This document shows positions 47,415-58,744 of a stretch of 64,000 nucleotides of DNA, one piece after another. The first letter of the stretch is position 1, and the number at the start of each line of letters is the position of its first letter. The notes under the pieces were generated by a model. It was given only the letters and a program-made list of their open reading frames with translations. It was not told the DNA's origin and searched no databases. This DNA comes from Cricetomys ansorgei (taxonomy: Eukaryota > Chordata > Mammalia > Rodentia > Nesomyidae): contig JAMJFZ010001089.1 of NCBI GenBank assembly GCA_026225945.1, positions 4,829,501 to 4,893,500 on the forward strand, written 5' to 3'. Made by a program: the position numbers and the translations under genes.

Positions 47415-48420
47415 GTTATCAGGCCCCAAGCGTTGCCTACAGGTTTGCGTGCAATCCTAGGAACATGGCCATAATACCAGTTAGGTTTCCTAACCCTGAA
47501 GGGGGTTGGAAATGATTGTCCACTCCTCTGGCAACTGCCTAGCCTTCACAGAACACCAGTAAACAGTCATTTGTCTTCACCCAAAAATATAGTAACACTT
47601 CAGCTCCTACACTGCATTCAGCTTGCAGTTCCAATGCAAAGCTTTTATGCAGAAGACAGACATTAAGCTATCCAGAGAGAGACACAGAGAAAGAGAAAGA
47701 GACAGAGACAGAGACAGAGACAGACAGAGAGAAAATTACTCATACCTCTCTCATTTCTCTCCAAGGAGTTGCAGCTGTCCAGCCCCACCCTGAGCAGTTT
47801 GCCCCCCTTCTTAAGGCCCTGAAGGAGGATGGTACACCACTTTGTGGGGTGTCGAGGAACACTTGGAAGAAATTTTTGTTATTTTGGTTCCTTTAAAAAC
47901 ATGAAATGGCATTTGGATTAGATTTGTGTTCCCACCCCAGCTGTAGGATAGTTGTTTACGAGTTGGGTTTGGAATGCAGGTGGCTATAACTGGGTTAGGT
48001 GCAGTCATTCTGGCACCTGTAGCTTATCTTTGGAATTGTGTGCTGCATGGGTTTATGGGAACTTTTGGCTTAGGGCATAAAAGGTCTGAAGCCCCGAGAG
48101 TCAGGTTAGGCGTTGGTTGGTGGTTTGCTGGTTGGATTGCTGTCGTTAGTGTGAGAACAAAGGTTAGAGAGAATGGAGCTTAGGCCAGCCTCAAAAGAGG
48201 CTGTGAAGATGTCTACCTTTCTCTCTTTCTGTATTAAGGCCGCTTATAAAAGCGGTGAAGATTTCTATCCTTCCTTTCTCCTTCCCTAAATTGAAGGTAA
48301 AAGATTGTAGCATACTGCTACAGTGGGGATTCACAGAGCCGTTTTTGTTTGAGTGAGCAATGCTTTTGCAAAAGTTTGCTTTGTTTGCTGACTCCAAATT
48401 CAGTTAAGTATGCATGGAAG
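47415..48420 (+). mobile_element. Solo LTR-like block, family unknown
   Basis: The block has LTR-like features, though I could not name it. It contains a TATA-like GCATAAAAGG at 48075-48084, a GA-rich repeat at 47673-47734, and a hairpin, CCGCTT-ATAA-AAGCGG, at 48240-48255. The sequence reads like known rodent LTRs of the RMER/RLTR sort, but the TG...CA ends and a target duplication were not found. The strand follows the TATA-like box. Confidence 0.42.
47673..47734. repeat. (GAGACA)n/(GA)n repeat
   Basis: About 62 bp of purine-rich GAGACA and GAAAGA units. Confidence 0.92.
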
Positions 48421-49104
48421 CTTGTCCTAAAAAGTAAAAGAAATGTTCAAAAAGGTAAGGAGGTGTTTTAAATATGAAGCGGAACTGATTGTTTTCTATA
48501 GGCAGGGACGGTCAGCACACACAATAAAGCTATGTCTCCAGACTAAACTGAAAATCAGCGTGTCGTAGCTATACCTGCATGCCTCTCGCTGGCAGGCTCC
48601 ATCTTGTCAATCCTATATCTGCAACATCAAAGTCAGTAAGACTGTTATGACCTAATCTTGCAAATAAAGAAGAGTGGTTAAATAAATTAACAAGCCTGAA
48701 ATAAATGTGGTTATTCAATTATTAAACATAAATTGATAAATTCTTATTGTAATGCAGTGACTTCCAAAACAAAGATATAACTTTGACCAAGGAACATACT
48801 CTAATTTCAAGCAGCCAGAAGACCAACAACATGTGATAAAGCGTGGCCAATAGGAAACAGCATAAGGAAGACTTACATGCCGTCCTTCCAGCAGACAGAA
48901 CACAAGCCTGAGGTTCAGCATCCGCTAGGAAGACAGGAAAGGACACCTGGGGCAAGTCTGGCAGGTCCATAGGGGTGAGCACACCAGAAATGAGGCACAG
49001 ACAGGACCCTGCGGCACATATTAGCATCTGGGCTTTGCTTTATCGGCTTCGGTCAGAATCTAGCAAACCCTTACACATTCTTGGGCAACCACCTTGGTGG
49101 AAAC
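48421..49104. other. Unique sequence
   Basis: Nothing was recognised in about 680 bp. Confidence 0.5.
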
Positions 49105-49490
49105 CATCCATTCCCCTCCCCTACTCAGATCATGGCCAGCCTCTTGCTGTGTCTTCTTCTTTCTAATCCTGACCTCAAGTCTATCCTAGCACTGTCAGAG
49201 GAATTCTGCTAAAATGTGAGCCGCTGCTCCGCTTCCAACCATTTCTGACTCGTGAAAGAAACGTTTATCCTTAGTATCACCTCCTTGGTGATGCTCCCTC
49301 AACACCCTCTTACACAAAGTCACCATTGCTAATTCCACCTCTTCTCCCACCATCCAGCAAGTGCGGATTTTATATGCTCATCTCACCTGTTGTCTGTCTC
49401 CCTGTTGTAGCAGATGGAGTCCACAAGGGAGGCCCGTTTATCGGTCTACTTCTGCATCTCTGATATCAATTACAGTGCTTGCCATGCTTC
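49105..49490 (+). repeat. L2 LINE fragment (3' region)
   Basis: It follows L2 in the plus direction: CCTCTTGCTGTGTCTTCTTC, AGTATCACCTCCTTGGTGAT, GCTCATCTCACCTGTTGTC and TCTGTCTCCCTGTTGTAGCA, then a GGAGGCCCG block. Confidence 0.65.
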
Positions 49491-50021
49491 CCCACTGGTG
49501 TTTCTTGACTATATGACAGAAAACATACAGAAACAGCTGGAACAGCTGCATATGACTTCACAGGTGAGCTTGTGTTTCCTTGAATGCAAAACAAAGGGAA
49601 AACATTGGGCTTATAGTAACATTGTGTGGGTAACACTACTCACAAGGCAGAAACCAAGTAATGCTAAATGTTCTAATCTAGGGCTACTCTAGAAAAAAAT
49701 CCCAAGTTCAGGATAACCCACTGCCATAAAGAATAGAAATAGACATAAAATACTAAGTCACTATCCAGACATGGAAGATATTTCCGTAAACATAAGGTGA
49801 TTGGTTAGATTCTTTATTCTTGGTGGGTTTTTTTTTTTTTTTTTGCTTCCTTTCAATGATCTAAACTTTTAGTCTCATCAGTAAAACATCAACAACCCTC
49901 TCAATGAAACTCTGATGCGTTTTGAAAAATTGAACCAGCTAAAACTTTTCTTAGTAATTTACCCGTGACTTAAGAAAAAAAATGTAGTCATTTGGGTGAT
50001 TGCTTAACCACTCTATTTCTT
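49491..50021. other. Anonymous sequence
   Basis: Nothing was recognised in about 530 bp. A T16 run lies at 49829-49844. Confidence 0.45.
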
Positions 50022-50260
50022 GTCCCTGTGACAGAATGCCTGACATCCACAGCTTAAAGGATTAAAGATTCACTGTGGTTCACTGTTGTGGAGGCCTCAG
50101 GCTGTGATCACTTCGCTCATGCTCTTGGGACGAGCACCCTGACAACAGGAATATATGGCAGATTGGCACACTCACCGTCAGGTCAGCGAGGATACAGAAA
50201 GAAAAGGAAGTTGTTTAGCTCCCCCCCACCTTTATTGTGTGGTACCTAGCCCATGGTTTG
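50022..50260 (-). mobile_element. Rodent MaLR LTR fragment
   Basis: The left end, CCTGTGACAGAATGCCTGAC, CAGCTTAAAGGATTAAAGAT then TTGTGGAGGCCTCAGGCTGT, is the complement of a rodent MaLR LTR 3' part. Similarity fades to the right. Confidence 0.55.
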
Positions 50261-51186
50261 GTATCACCTGCCTTTGGGGCAGGCCTTCTCCCTCAGTTTA
50301 CCCTTTCTATCAATGCCCTTCCTCCCTGCCCCATAGAGAGGTATGCCTCACCAATCTCTTAGATTATAAGTCCAGGAAAGCTGGTGTAGAAGACACAGTG
50401 TCACATTTCATTACAGTGGAGCTTATGCTGGGATTAGACATCACCGTCAGATCCAGTTCTTCAAATGACACCATCCCGTTGTTAATCTCCTTCTCCCAGC
50501 TCTGTGGTCCTCATGGTCTGGCTTCAAGCCCATACTTCCTCATGGTGTCATGAGAGCTAGAGAATAAGCTTTAGCTCCAATTAAGTCTACAGTGATGAGG
50601 TACAGGGGCTTACAGGGGTTTCTAAGACATGACTTAAAAGTCTTTTGATTAGGTTGAGTCGCTTGCCACGTTGATCATTATCAGGCAAGATGCAGCTGGG
50701 ATGGGCTCAACCCTTTGTAGCAGATGGATGTGCCAGGCAAAGGTCAGTGGGTTGCTGCGTGGACAGCTAGTGGACTGAGAGGTTTTAGCCTATGTTTGAG
50801 GCTCTGTTGTTTTTTTGCCCACAGCAAGGCATAGTGGAAGGACATGAAGGAACGAGACTGACTTCATGTTGGCCAGGAAGCACACTGGGTAGGAAGACTG
50901 AGAACAAGTCTTCAAGTACATGGCCCACCCCTGCTGCACTACTCTCCCCAACTAGTCCACACCTACTAGTTTCTTCCACCTCCCCAAATGTCATCAAATT
51001 AGATATTATCAATGGGCTAAACTAGCGCCAGGACCTAGCCCTTCCCCCAAACCCTATGTGTGAACACTGTCATGGGCTCAAAGGTTTTATTTAACATGTG
51101 GGTTTCCTGGGACATTTCCAATTGAATCCATCCTACTGGGCAGTCTGTGTCATGCAAGCTCTTGACTTCTTTGGGAATTCTCTTGA
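50261..51186. other. Anonymous sequence
   Basis: No gene or repeat was recognised. The 132-codon plus-strand frame at 50155-50553 starts inside the MaLR LTR fragment and has no domain. Confidence 0.45.
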
Positions 51187-51350
51187 GCTGGTGAGGTACA
51201 TCAGCCCTTGCCACCTAGCGTGACAACCTGAGTTTGATCCCCAAAAATCTACACGATGGGAGGTAAAAACAGAATCCTCAAGTTGTTATTTGGCCTCCAT
51301 GTGTATGCTGTGGCACCCCGCCGCCACTAATAAATAAATAACATTTTATT
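51187..51350 (+). repeat. B3A SINE
   Basis: The order GCTGGTGAGGTACATCAGCC, TGCCACCTAGCGTGACAACC, GAGTTTGATCCCC, CAAGTTGTTATTTGGCCTCC and AATAAATAAATAAC is that of a B3A SINE with its tRNA-derived head. Confidence 0.85.
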
Positions 51351-51504
51351 TTGAAATAGATTTTGGACTTTATTTTTCTTAGCCATGTGTTAGGAACCAA
51401 TTCTTAGTTTTTATATAAAAATTGCTGAAACGACAGCATCCGCGGTGGCCTATCTACATCCAGTTCTGCCAAATTTTAAGAACATGTTTAAAATGTGGAT
51501 ATTC

Positions 51505-51610
51505 TGGATTGCCAAATAGCACCTACCTGGAATCCTAGCACCCAAGAGACAATGGCAAGAGTATGACTTTAAGTCCCAGGCCAGACACCGCCTCAGCAAA
51601 CAAACAAGTT
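51505..51610 (+). repeat. Old B1-like SINE
   Basis: The stretch TAGCACCTACCTGGAATCCT, AGCACCCAAGAGACAATGGC and GGCCAGACACCGCCTCAGC is a strongly diverged B1 monomer ending in CAAACAAACAAG. Confidence 0.58.
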
Positions 51611-51681
51611 TCTAAGTAGTACATCATTTAGGATTATTTCTTCACAGGAATTTAAATTGATATCTTGCTCAAAGGCAATTA

Positions 51682-51682
51682 C

Positions 51683-51719
<37 letters not shown>

Positions 51720-51720
51720 G
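51682..51720. repeat. (GAT)n trinucleotide repeat
   Basis: About 12 uninterrupted GAT units. Confidence 0.96.
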
Positions 51721-53117
51721 TGTTAAGATGATAGGATAACAGATAACACTCAGATAGTGGAGCTGAAAGCAGATCTGTTCGGCTTTTAACCTACCATGTG
51801 TAAAAGGATTGAGGTGGAGGCTTTCTTAGAATGTGGATTTTTTTTTCCCCTTGGGGAAGGAAATTAGGAAAGTGAACAGAACACATAAGAAAGTGTAGAA
51901 AAGAACCAAACACTTTTGTAGGACTTTGGGGAAGCTAATGGCACTTCACATTTTGGGGAGAAACATTTTACTATCCTTATCTCTTCTCTCCATGATACAA
52001 AAGTGTGGAACGGAAGTTTTAGGAAGATTCCTAAACTGTAGAAATCAAGTAGATAATCCCTTCAGAAGTGATGATCGTACTTTCTAGGAGCCAGTGCAGC
52101 AGCTCACACAAAGGGAATATTTTTTGCATAACTCTCCTTTCAAGCAGCTTCTAGTCTTTGCAGGCTTCCATGTGGTCCTGCTGATTAGAGCTTTGGGTGA
52201 AATCTGTGCTGATTGATAACCTGCCTCCCTTGGCTTTCTGTTGCATTAAGCCCCTTTGGTCTGCTTTCCAGGGGCAACCCTCATGCCAGGACACTCTCCT
52301 GCCTCCAGAAGCCAAGTTTCCTTGCCAAACAATGTGTTTCCAGCTGGTCGTCAGAAGGTCCGTAGTATGCATAGGCAATGTTAAAATAAGATTGTGCTTT
52401 TTGAGATTGCAGATTTTCATTAAGCCGTCTCATACTGCAATTTCCAACACTTTAAAGAGTATTTAATAAGCACGTGTCAATGTGATCTTAACGTAGTCAA
52501 GGTGGTGTACTCCATTTTTTCCCCCAAGGTATGACATTTCCCTATGTCCTTCCAGATTGGAAATTCTAGTGCAGAGCATGTTCGAGAAATGTTTGTAGAT
52601 CATAATTCACATTTGCACATTGAAGTCTCAAAATGTCCTCCGTCGTCTCTCGGTTATTTGCTCATAGGGGCTCCTTTATCCACAACAGCCCTTAACGTTC
52701 CTCAAACTTAATTTCCACACAGCACACATTGCAAAATGCTAACATAAGGATGTGTGTATGAGACAGCGTTAGTCCTACCGGGGGAATGCTGTGTCTACTA
52801 TCTATTAACGTGCAGTACAAGTATAGATTTGTACTGAGGGCGTCAGGGCTCTTAAGTCAATAAAAATGTAGGCCTTTGCTCTTCTGCTCCAAAAAGGTTC
52901 AGGAATGTTTTCTGTGATAGTAAACATTTGGGCTATATAAGTTATGCTATCTTTGCCAAAGTGACTCGGTCTCCTCCTTGTGACATGGGAGCAGCTGCAG
53001 ACAGTGTGGGTCAACATATGACCAAATTTAAATAAAACTTTATTTATAGCTAACGAAATTGCCAAGAAATGTTTTCCTTCTTTTTGATAGGCTCCAAACA
53101 TTTGAAAATAGGAAGTC
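51721..53117. other. Unique sequence
   Basis: No gene or repeat was recognised in 1.4 kb. The 160-codon minus-strand frame at 52805-53287 runs into the neighbouring SINE and has no domain. Confidence 0.5.
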
Positions 53118-53315
53118 AGGGCCAGCGAGATCTTCAGCAGGCAGAAGTATCTGCAGCACGATTCTGGTGACTCGAATTTGACCCCTGCCACTCTCACCGG
53201 AAGGAGAGAACTGATGCCTGAAAGTTGTCCCCTGACCTTCACAGGCATGCCACAGTGTTCTCGCCTATACATACCGTACTCGCACATTCAAAAATATTAT
53301 TTTTTTTGAAAATAT
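53118..53315 (+). repeat. B3A SINE
   Basis: The sequence runs GGGCCAGCGAGATCTTCAGC, GACTCGAATTTGACCCCTGC, GGAAGGAGAGAACTGATGCC and AAAGTTGTCCCCTGACCTTC, then an A/T-rich tail. A target duplication could not be settled. Confidence 0.88.
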
Positions 53316-53763
53316 AAATAAAATCAAAGTAGGGAAATGAACGGTCCAACTAGTGAGTGATAAAAAGCCAAGTAGTGGATTGCCTTTGGTTCTTGGACCA
53401 CAGTTGGCCAAGCCTAGCTCTAAATGAGGGTTGCTAAACTCACCGATGCTCATGGCTACATCTGTGCTAGACAGAGTAGTCTTCTCTAAGACACATTCTG
53501 ACTTATCTTTTGTGATTTTGGGAAAATTCTGAGGAAGAAGTACCTATTCATTCTGCCCATTCCTCAACACAAGATTATGATAGCGATTAGACATTCTGTT
53601 AGCCTTTGTTTCCTATCATGATGTCTTCATACCCTTTTGGAACAACGCGCATAAGAGCAACATCAGTGATATTTCCCCTCTGATGTTTGCCAAAGGGTTG
53701 GTTTTTTTTTTCTGAATATATTTTCAAAACAACATTTTGTAATTCAAAGATTTTTAAAAAATA

Positions 53764-54063
53764 GTTTTTATTCTTTGAGATTATAATATAATTGCTTGTC
53801 TCCCTCCCCTCCCCTTTCTTCCCTTCAAGTCCTTCCAATGTACTGCCTCCTTGCTCTCGTTCAAATTCGTGGACTCTTTCTCTTCATTGCTGTTATGGAT
53901 ATATAATGTTAATGTATAAACGTGTTTAGGGTTGACCACTTGGTATTGGATAATCACCCGATGAAGAGAGCTGCCTAAACATGACCTGAACAGAGATGAC
54001 ACCAATAGACATGTTAGCATGGATGGGGGAATGATCAAGAGGCCTCAACCCTAAACAAAGTTC
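53764..54063 (-). mobile_element. 5'-inverted (twin-primed) rodent L1 3' end
   Basis: The left part (53764-53957) is a minus-strand L1 3' end: it starts at the tail side (TTTTTATTCTTTGAGATTAT) and runs to GACCACTTGGTATTGGATAA. Immediately right, 53958-54063 is L1 3' UTR in the plus direction (CCTAAACATGACCTGAACAG, ACACCAATAGACATGTTAGC, AGGCCTCAACCCTAAACAAA). The uninverted order of the same two segments can be read in the L1 at 12150-12320. The segments are neighbours in the family with roughly 80 bp missing between them, which fits twin priming during insertion. Confidence 0.75.
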
Positions 54064-54789
54064 TCAGCCTTCTAGAAGCCTGTTCCAGACACTTGTCTAG
54101 TCTATGGGAATAAATGTGTAGCTGAAACCCCTCCTGAGACAAATCACAAGCACTTGTGTGTCTATTGAGAAACCGATCAGCATCTGTTCCAGCTTAACAG
54201 GCAGTCTATAACCAGACACGATCAGATGCTTATAGTCCCTGTGAATTTAGAGACACACTTGTCTTCATAATCAGTCATGAATGAGGGGTAGTGTAGACGT
54301 TGTTATCACAACTTAAGCAGTGGAATTTTTGCTCAGATGAACATCTGTTTTGTTTTTTTTTTCATTCTTTATTTTATTCATTCAGTAAATTGGGGACTTC
54401 TGTGTACAAAGTCCCAACACTGAAGCTGACTTATCCATTTGCATCTGGAAAACACAGAGTTGCCCCGGGCCAGCTTCTGGTGAATCCGCCTCTGAAGTAA
54501 CACACGCACTGCACACTTCACACCTCTCCTGTCTTCCATCTGGTCCCTGTGAGGCCTCTGTGGTCACTTGAATTGACCATTAGTTTTCCTTTACTTCCTC
54601 TGATCTGCTCGTGTTTTCTATTTTATGTGAAACAGTGATAGCAAGATTTGTATGAAACACAACTTAATATCAAGATATGGCTAATTCTCTACGGACAGCT
54701 GTTGGAAGGCAACCACAGCCTGCCAGTGCACAAATCAGGACGTGCAAGACCCACTATGTAAGAAGACTAAACGTTGCTCCTTCATCTCA
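54064..54789. other. Anonymous sequence
   Basis: No gene or repeat was recognised in about 725 bp. Confidence 0.45.
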
Positions 54790-55160
54790 TTTCTGTAAAG
54801 GTCTTATAAGAGCTACTGTAACAAATGACTACAGCCTGGGGCTTAGGGAGCACAAGCTTATTCCTCAGTCTGGAGACTACAACTCCAGATTAAAGTACCG
54901 GCCTGCAGGGATGATTTCTCCAGAGGTCTCTCCGCAGCATGAAGAGAGCTGCCCTGCTCCTGCTTCACATGGCTCCTCTCTACACTGACTCTCATGTCTC
55001 TGTGAGTGTCATAACCTTTTCTTAAAAGGACAGTAGGCATACTGGTTTAGGTATCACCACAATGGCCTCATTTCACCTTTGTTACCCCTTTAAAGGTCAT
55101 ATCTAAGAATGTGGTCATGTTTGGATGTATTATGGGTTAGCATTTTAAGTCATAATCTAT
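54790..55160 (-). mobile_element. MLT/MST-type MaLR-like LTR
   Basis: It starts with GAGCTACTGTAACAAATGAC and TTATTCCTCAGTCTGGAGAC and continues through CCTGCAGGGATGATTTCTCC, ATGGCCTCATTTCACCTTTG, CCCTTTAAAGGTCATATCTA and GTGGTCATGTTTGGATGTAT. That is the order of a reverse-complemented old mammalian LTR of this type. Confidence 0.65.
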
Positions 55161-55374
55161 GGGTGTACACAGTCTCATTCATTGCAGATGGCTTATTTTC
55201 TTCCTTCTGCCTGACAAGCATGACCACAGTACACGTTTTGTTGACTTATCAACACCTTTTGTGTCTCAAGCTTCTTCACTTTGCTTCCTCTACACACACA
55301 TGGGATTTTCCTTTAGTTTAGACTTATTTTTGACTAATGATAACTGATGAGATTTTGAGACTTATTTCAACAGA
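55161..55374. other. Anonymous sequence
   Basis: Nothing was recognised between an LTR and an L2 end. Confidence 0.4.
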
Positions 55375-55468
55375 ACCCCTTTCTTGTCTTCCCTTACCTC
55401 TTCCATTGTAGCATCTGTGATAGGCCCTGCACTTGGTGAAGGCATGTTGAATGAGTGACATTTTTGCT
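55375..55468 (+). repeat. L2 LINE 3' end
   Basis: The stretch CCATTGTAGCATCTGTGATA, GGCCCTGCACTTGGTGAAGG then CATGTTGAATGAGTGAC is the L2 3' terminus at moderate identity. Confidence 0.6.
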
Positions 55469-55622
55469 GACCTTCTATAAATTTAATTGGTTGGACAAAA
55501 TACAGTGAAGGGAGTAATGCATCCCCTCAGCTTGGCAAACCTAGAAAATAAAAGGACAGCTAAGGACAGTGTCAGAGGTCACATTACAGTGTCTGCAGAA
55601 AATGCAGCAGACATCAAACCAG

Positions 55623-55671
55623 GAAGCTTTAACTTGATTTTAAAAGTATTATATGGATTTACATGTGCGTA

Positions 55672-55724
<53 letters not shown>

Positions 55725-55853
55725 CTCAGAGGACAACTTATTAGAGTTCTCCCCTTCTACCATGTGAATCCTAGGATTGACTTGGGTCCTCAGCCCTTGC
55801 AAAAGGTGCCTTTACTCGCTGGGCTGTCTCACTGGCCTGAAGCTCTCACTTGA
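55623..55853 (-). mobile_element. B3A SINE with (TG)n tail and target duplication
   Basis: The body (55638-55838) is the complement of B3A: GCAGCTCAGAGGACAACTTA, TAGAGTTCTCCCCTTCTACC, ATGTGAATCCTAGG, GACTTGGGTCCTCAGCCCTT and GGGCTGTCTCACTGGCC. A pure (TG)n (55675-55721) forms the tail side. The flanks GAAGCTTTAACTTGA (55623-55637) and GAAGCTCTCACTTGA (55839-55853) agree at 13 of 15 positions and mark the target duplication. Confidence 0.9.
55675..55721. repeat. (TG)n microsatellite within B3A tail
   Basis: About 47 bp of uninterrupted TG. Confidence 0.97.
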
Positions 55854-56154
55854 AGCTCACGATTATTCTCTTAGTTTTGCTAGCAATAAAAAAAAATACT
55901 GTCTTAAAATTACTTTACAGTTTCTTTGAGTCATTTTTTCCCATAAGAAAGATAGCATCTATAGAAATTTTATACTGGCAATTTTCTAAGTGAGCTAATA
56001 GATACCATTCTCATAGTGGCCTTTGACTTGGTTTCTCAAGACTTAAAACAGATCTTTTTCTAAAGGGAAGTACTATTTTGATACACAACACCTTCTAAAA
56101 GCTCTTAGACAAAATGGAGATAAAAGAATTCTCATTAAATCCTCGTAAGTTTGG
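55854..56154. other. Anonymous sequence
   Basis: Nothing was recognised in 300 bp. Confidence 0.45.
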
Positions 56155-56520
56155 AGCTATTGTTTGAGTGTTGTTCCCCCAACACTCCTGTGTTCCTGTG
56201 ATAAAGACATGTACCCCAGGGTGGCTTTATTCAGAAGTGATGCAAACTTTTGGAGGTGAGGCCCAGGAGATGATCCTTAGGTCACTGGGAGTGGAGTCTT
56301 TGAAGGGTACTGAAGACCTAGACTTTCCATCTTTCCTTTCTTTGATCCCTGTGAACAGCCATACGGTGCCCTATTCTGCCACCATGCACCATTTTCCCAA
56401 AGGATCGAAACAAAGGAGTCAAGTCACCACCAGAACTGTGAGCCCAAATAAAACCTTACTGTTTAAAAGTGAAGCAGCTCAGATATTTTTTATAGTGTCA
56501 AGAAGCTGACTCACATCTTT
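56155..56520 (+). mobile_element. MLT/MST-type MaLR LTR
   Basis: It runs GGAGCTATTGTTTGAGTGTT, TTTTGGAGGTGAGGCCCAGG, a CATGCACCATTTTCCC stretch, then CAGAACTGTGAGCCCAAATA and TATTTTTTATAGTGTCAAG, in LTR order on the plus strand. Confidence 0.65.
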
Positions 56521-57302
56521 CAATATTAGAAAAACATCTAAGAAATTACTACTGATCCTTTCTCTCACAGACAGACGAAAAAGTCACTGAAGATTTCTTC
56601 TGACGAGAGTTCATTTGACAGACCACCCCACCCTTCACTGTTTGATTTTTCTCTTTGAAAATTTACATAGAAGTCATAAATTTCTATAGAGTCATAATTT
56701 ATACTTCACTACATGGTATACTTTGTTGCAAAGTCAAAACAAGGGCAATGAAGTAACACAATTTAAAGGAGAGGAATCCCCTGCTTGCTGGTCCATCAAA
56801 GCTGAGACTTATCTGGGTTCATTTGAAAGATTCTCAAGTGATGCCACAAAAATAACATCACTCCCAAGCTCTCGATGGTTCTCTCTTTGCTTCGCTTTTT
56901 TCATTAACTGGGAAATCCATCGGTTTACCCCCTCAGTCATTCAACCCACATTGCTGGAGAGCGGGCTGTGTTGGGTAACCTGACTTACTTATTAACTAAG
57001 TAGTGTCTTATGGGATACAGTTATTTATGCCACTTATTTTCATAAGAAGTTTTCCAAAGAAAACTCTTAACACATCCAGTAAGAGCCTTTCCACTTGAAA
57101 AAGTGCCAAGCATTTAACCTGACTGAAAATGTATCACTGTGCTACTTGGCTTTCTGGCATAAAGCAGGGACTTGGTATAAACACATCATAAAAACATATA
57201 GAACAAGAGCAGAGAGCCCAGAAGGGTAGAGTTGTCTTTTAGATACTGCCACGGTGGAGACCCGAGCACTACCAGAGGACAAAGCAGACTGAATCAGACT
57301 TC
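56521..57302. other. Unique sequence
   Basis: No gene or repeat was recognised in 780 bp. Confidence 0.5.
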
Positions 57303-57690
57303 GAGTCCGCAGACATTTATTGAACTCCAGTTCTGTGTCAGGCACTGCGATGGTTGCTTTTGGGGATACAAAGATGAGCGAGACATTGTTCTTGCCCTCA
57401 AGGAATTTGTGAGAGGAGACAGAGACTCACATGGCTGCCACCCAAGGCAGGATGCGTTATGTACTCAAAGAGAGATACAAGAAAAGTGATTAAGGAGTCG
57501 AGGGAGGGAGTGGCTAAGTTTTATCACAAATATTGGGGAAGTCTACATGCAAAAAATAAAAAAATGGGGCTTGGAATACTCCTGCAGCTTTTGATAAGAA
57601 AGTGAGGAGGAGACATAAGGGACAGGAAAATGTGAACAGTACTCGAGAACAATCATGAAGAAACTTTCAGGGCATGGAGCATTCGGACAT
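57303..57690 (-). repeat. L2 LINE 3' region
   Basis: The complement of the L2 3' end is clear: GACATTTATTGAACTCCAGT, TCTGTGTCAGGCACTGCGAT, TTTTGGGGATACAAAGATGA and CTTGCCCTCAAGGAATTTGT. A weaker continuation runs to about 57690. Confidence 0.85.
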
Positions 57691-57739
57691 TTGGTCAGTA
57701 AAGCAGACTCACTGGGAATTCTTGTCTGTGAAGAACATG

Positions 57740-57960
57740 TGATCCCAACTCATAGAATTCATGCATGGAAGTCTTCACCTCTAGTGTGACCGTATCTGGA
57801 AGCCGGGTCTCTGAGAGATACCGTATTTGGATGGGGCTGGCAGGGTAAAGCCCTCGTAATGAGACTAGCACTCTTTCGAGGGTATGGAGATACCTCTGTC
57901 TCCCTGTCTTGTCAGGGTACCTTAGGAAAGAATCATCTATGGGCAAGGAAACTTTCCATG
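57740..57960 (+). mobile_element. MLT1-like MaLR LTR fragment
   Basis: The stretch AATTCATGCATGGAAGTCTT, CACCTCTAGTGTGACCGTAT and TTTGGATGGGGCTGGCAGGG, then CCTCGTAATGAGACTAGCA, follows the 5' half of an MLT1-like LTR at moderate identity. Confidence 0.55.
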
Positions 57961-58521
57961 CTGGAATGAGATACTATGTCCACCAGACACGTGAGGTGTT
58001 GGTTTATTGTAGGTTGCCGAAGCCTTAAGTTTATAAAGTAGGCAGCTTAGAAGGAAAGAGGATATGAAATAGAGAGATGGTGGACAAGCCTTCTTTACCG
58101 AGCTGTTTCCCTTTAAGAACTGTCTGGAAGTCATTGCTTTCCTCACCATCAAGGGTTTAATCTCAGTGAACTCTCTTTCATAACTTGCCCAGATTTCTTG
58201 GTGCTAATAAATCACTCAGCTTTCCCTTTGTTCTAGACACACATGAGAGGCCACCTGGTATGCATGTCCCGCATCCCAATCTTATTCTTTATTCTCAAAC
58301 AAAACTTTGTTTTCTGGAGATTCGCCTTCATTATTTTTTTTGTCTGACTTTTGCACAGCCCCGTTGGCTAATAGAGTCAGTGGCTTGGTACAGCTCCTCA
58401 GTTCCTTCTCACTCACCTTCATATTTAACTCCATGAGGAAGTACCCCAGCTACCCTCCAGTGATACTCCTCACCAAAGATGGCAGCTAAGAGATGGTGAA
58501 GGAATTGTTAGACTGTAAAAA
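57961..58521. other. Anonymous sequence
   Basis: Nothing was recognised in 560 bp. Confidence 0.45.
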
Positions 58522-58699
58522 CTAAAGCTAGAAGGGTCAGGAAGATGGCTCAGTGGTGAGGAGTGGAAACCATTCTTGTAGAGGGCCTGGGTTTGGTTCC
58601 CAGCACTCTTGTTGAGCACTGCACAATCATCTGTAATGACTGCTCCAGGGGATCTGATGCTTCCTTGTGGTCTCCCAAGCACCTCCACACATGTACAAC

Positions 58700-58744
<45 letters not shown>

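Noticed and set aside
51187..51260. tRNA-like A/B-box head that might be called a tRNA gene.
   Set aside because: It is the tRNA-derived head of a B3A SINE, with a SINE body and tail behind it.
52805..53287. 160-codon minus-strand frame, the longest in the window.
   Set aside because: It overlaps the B3A SINE at 53118-53287, has no domain, and its composition matches random A/T-rich DNA.
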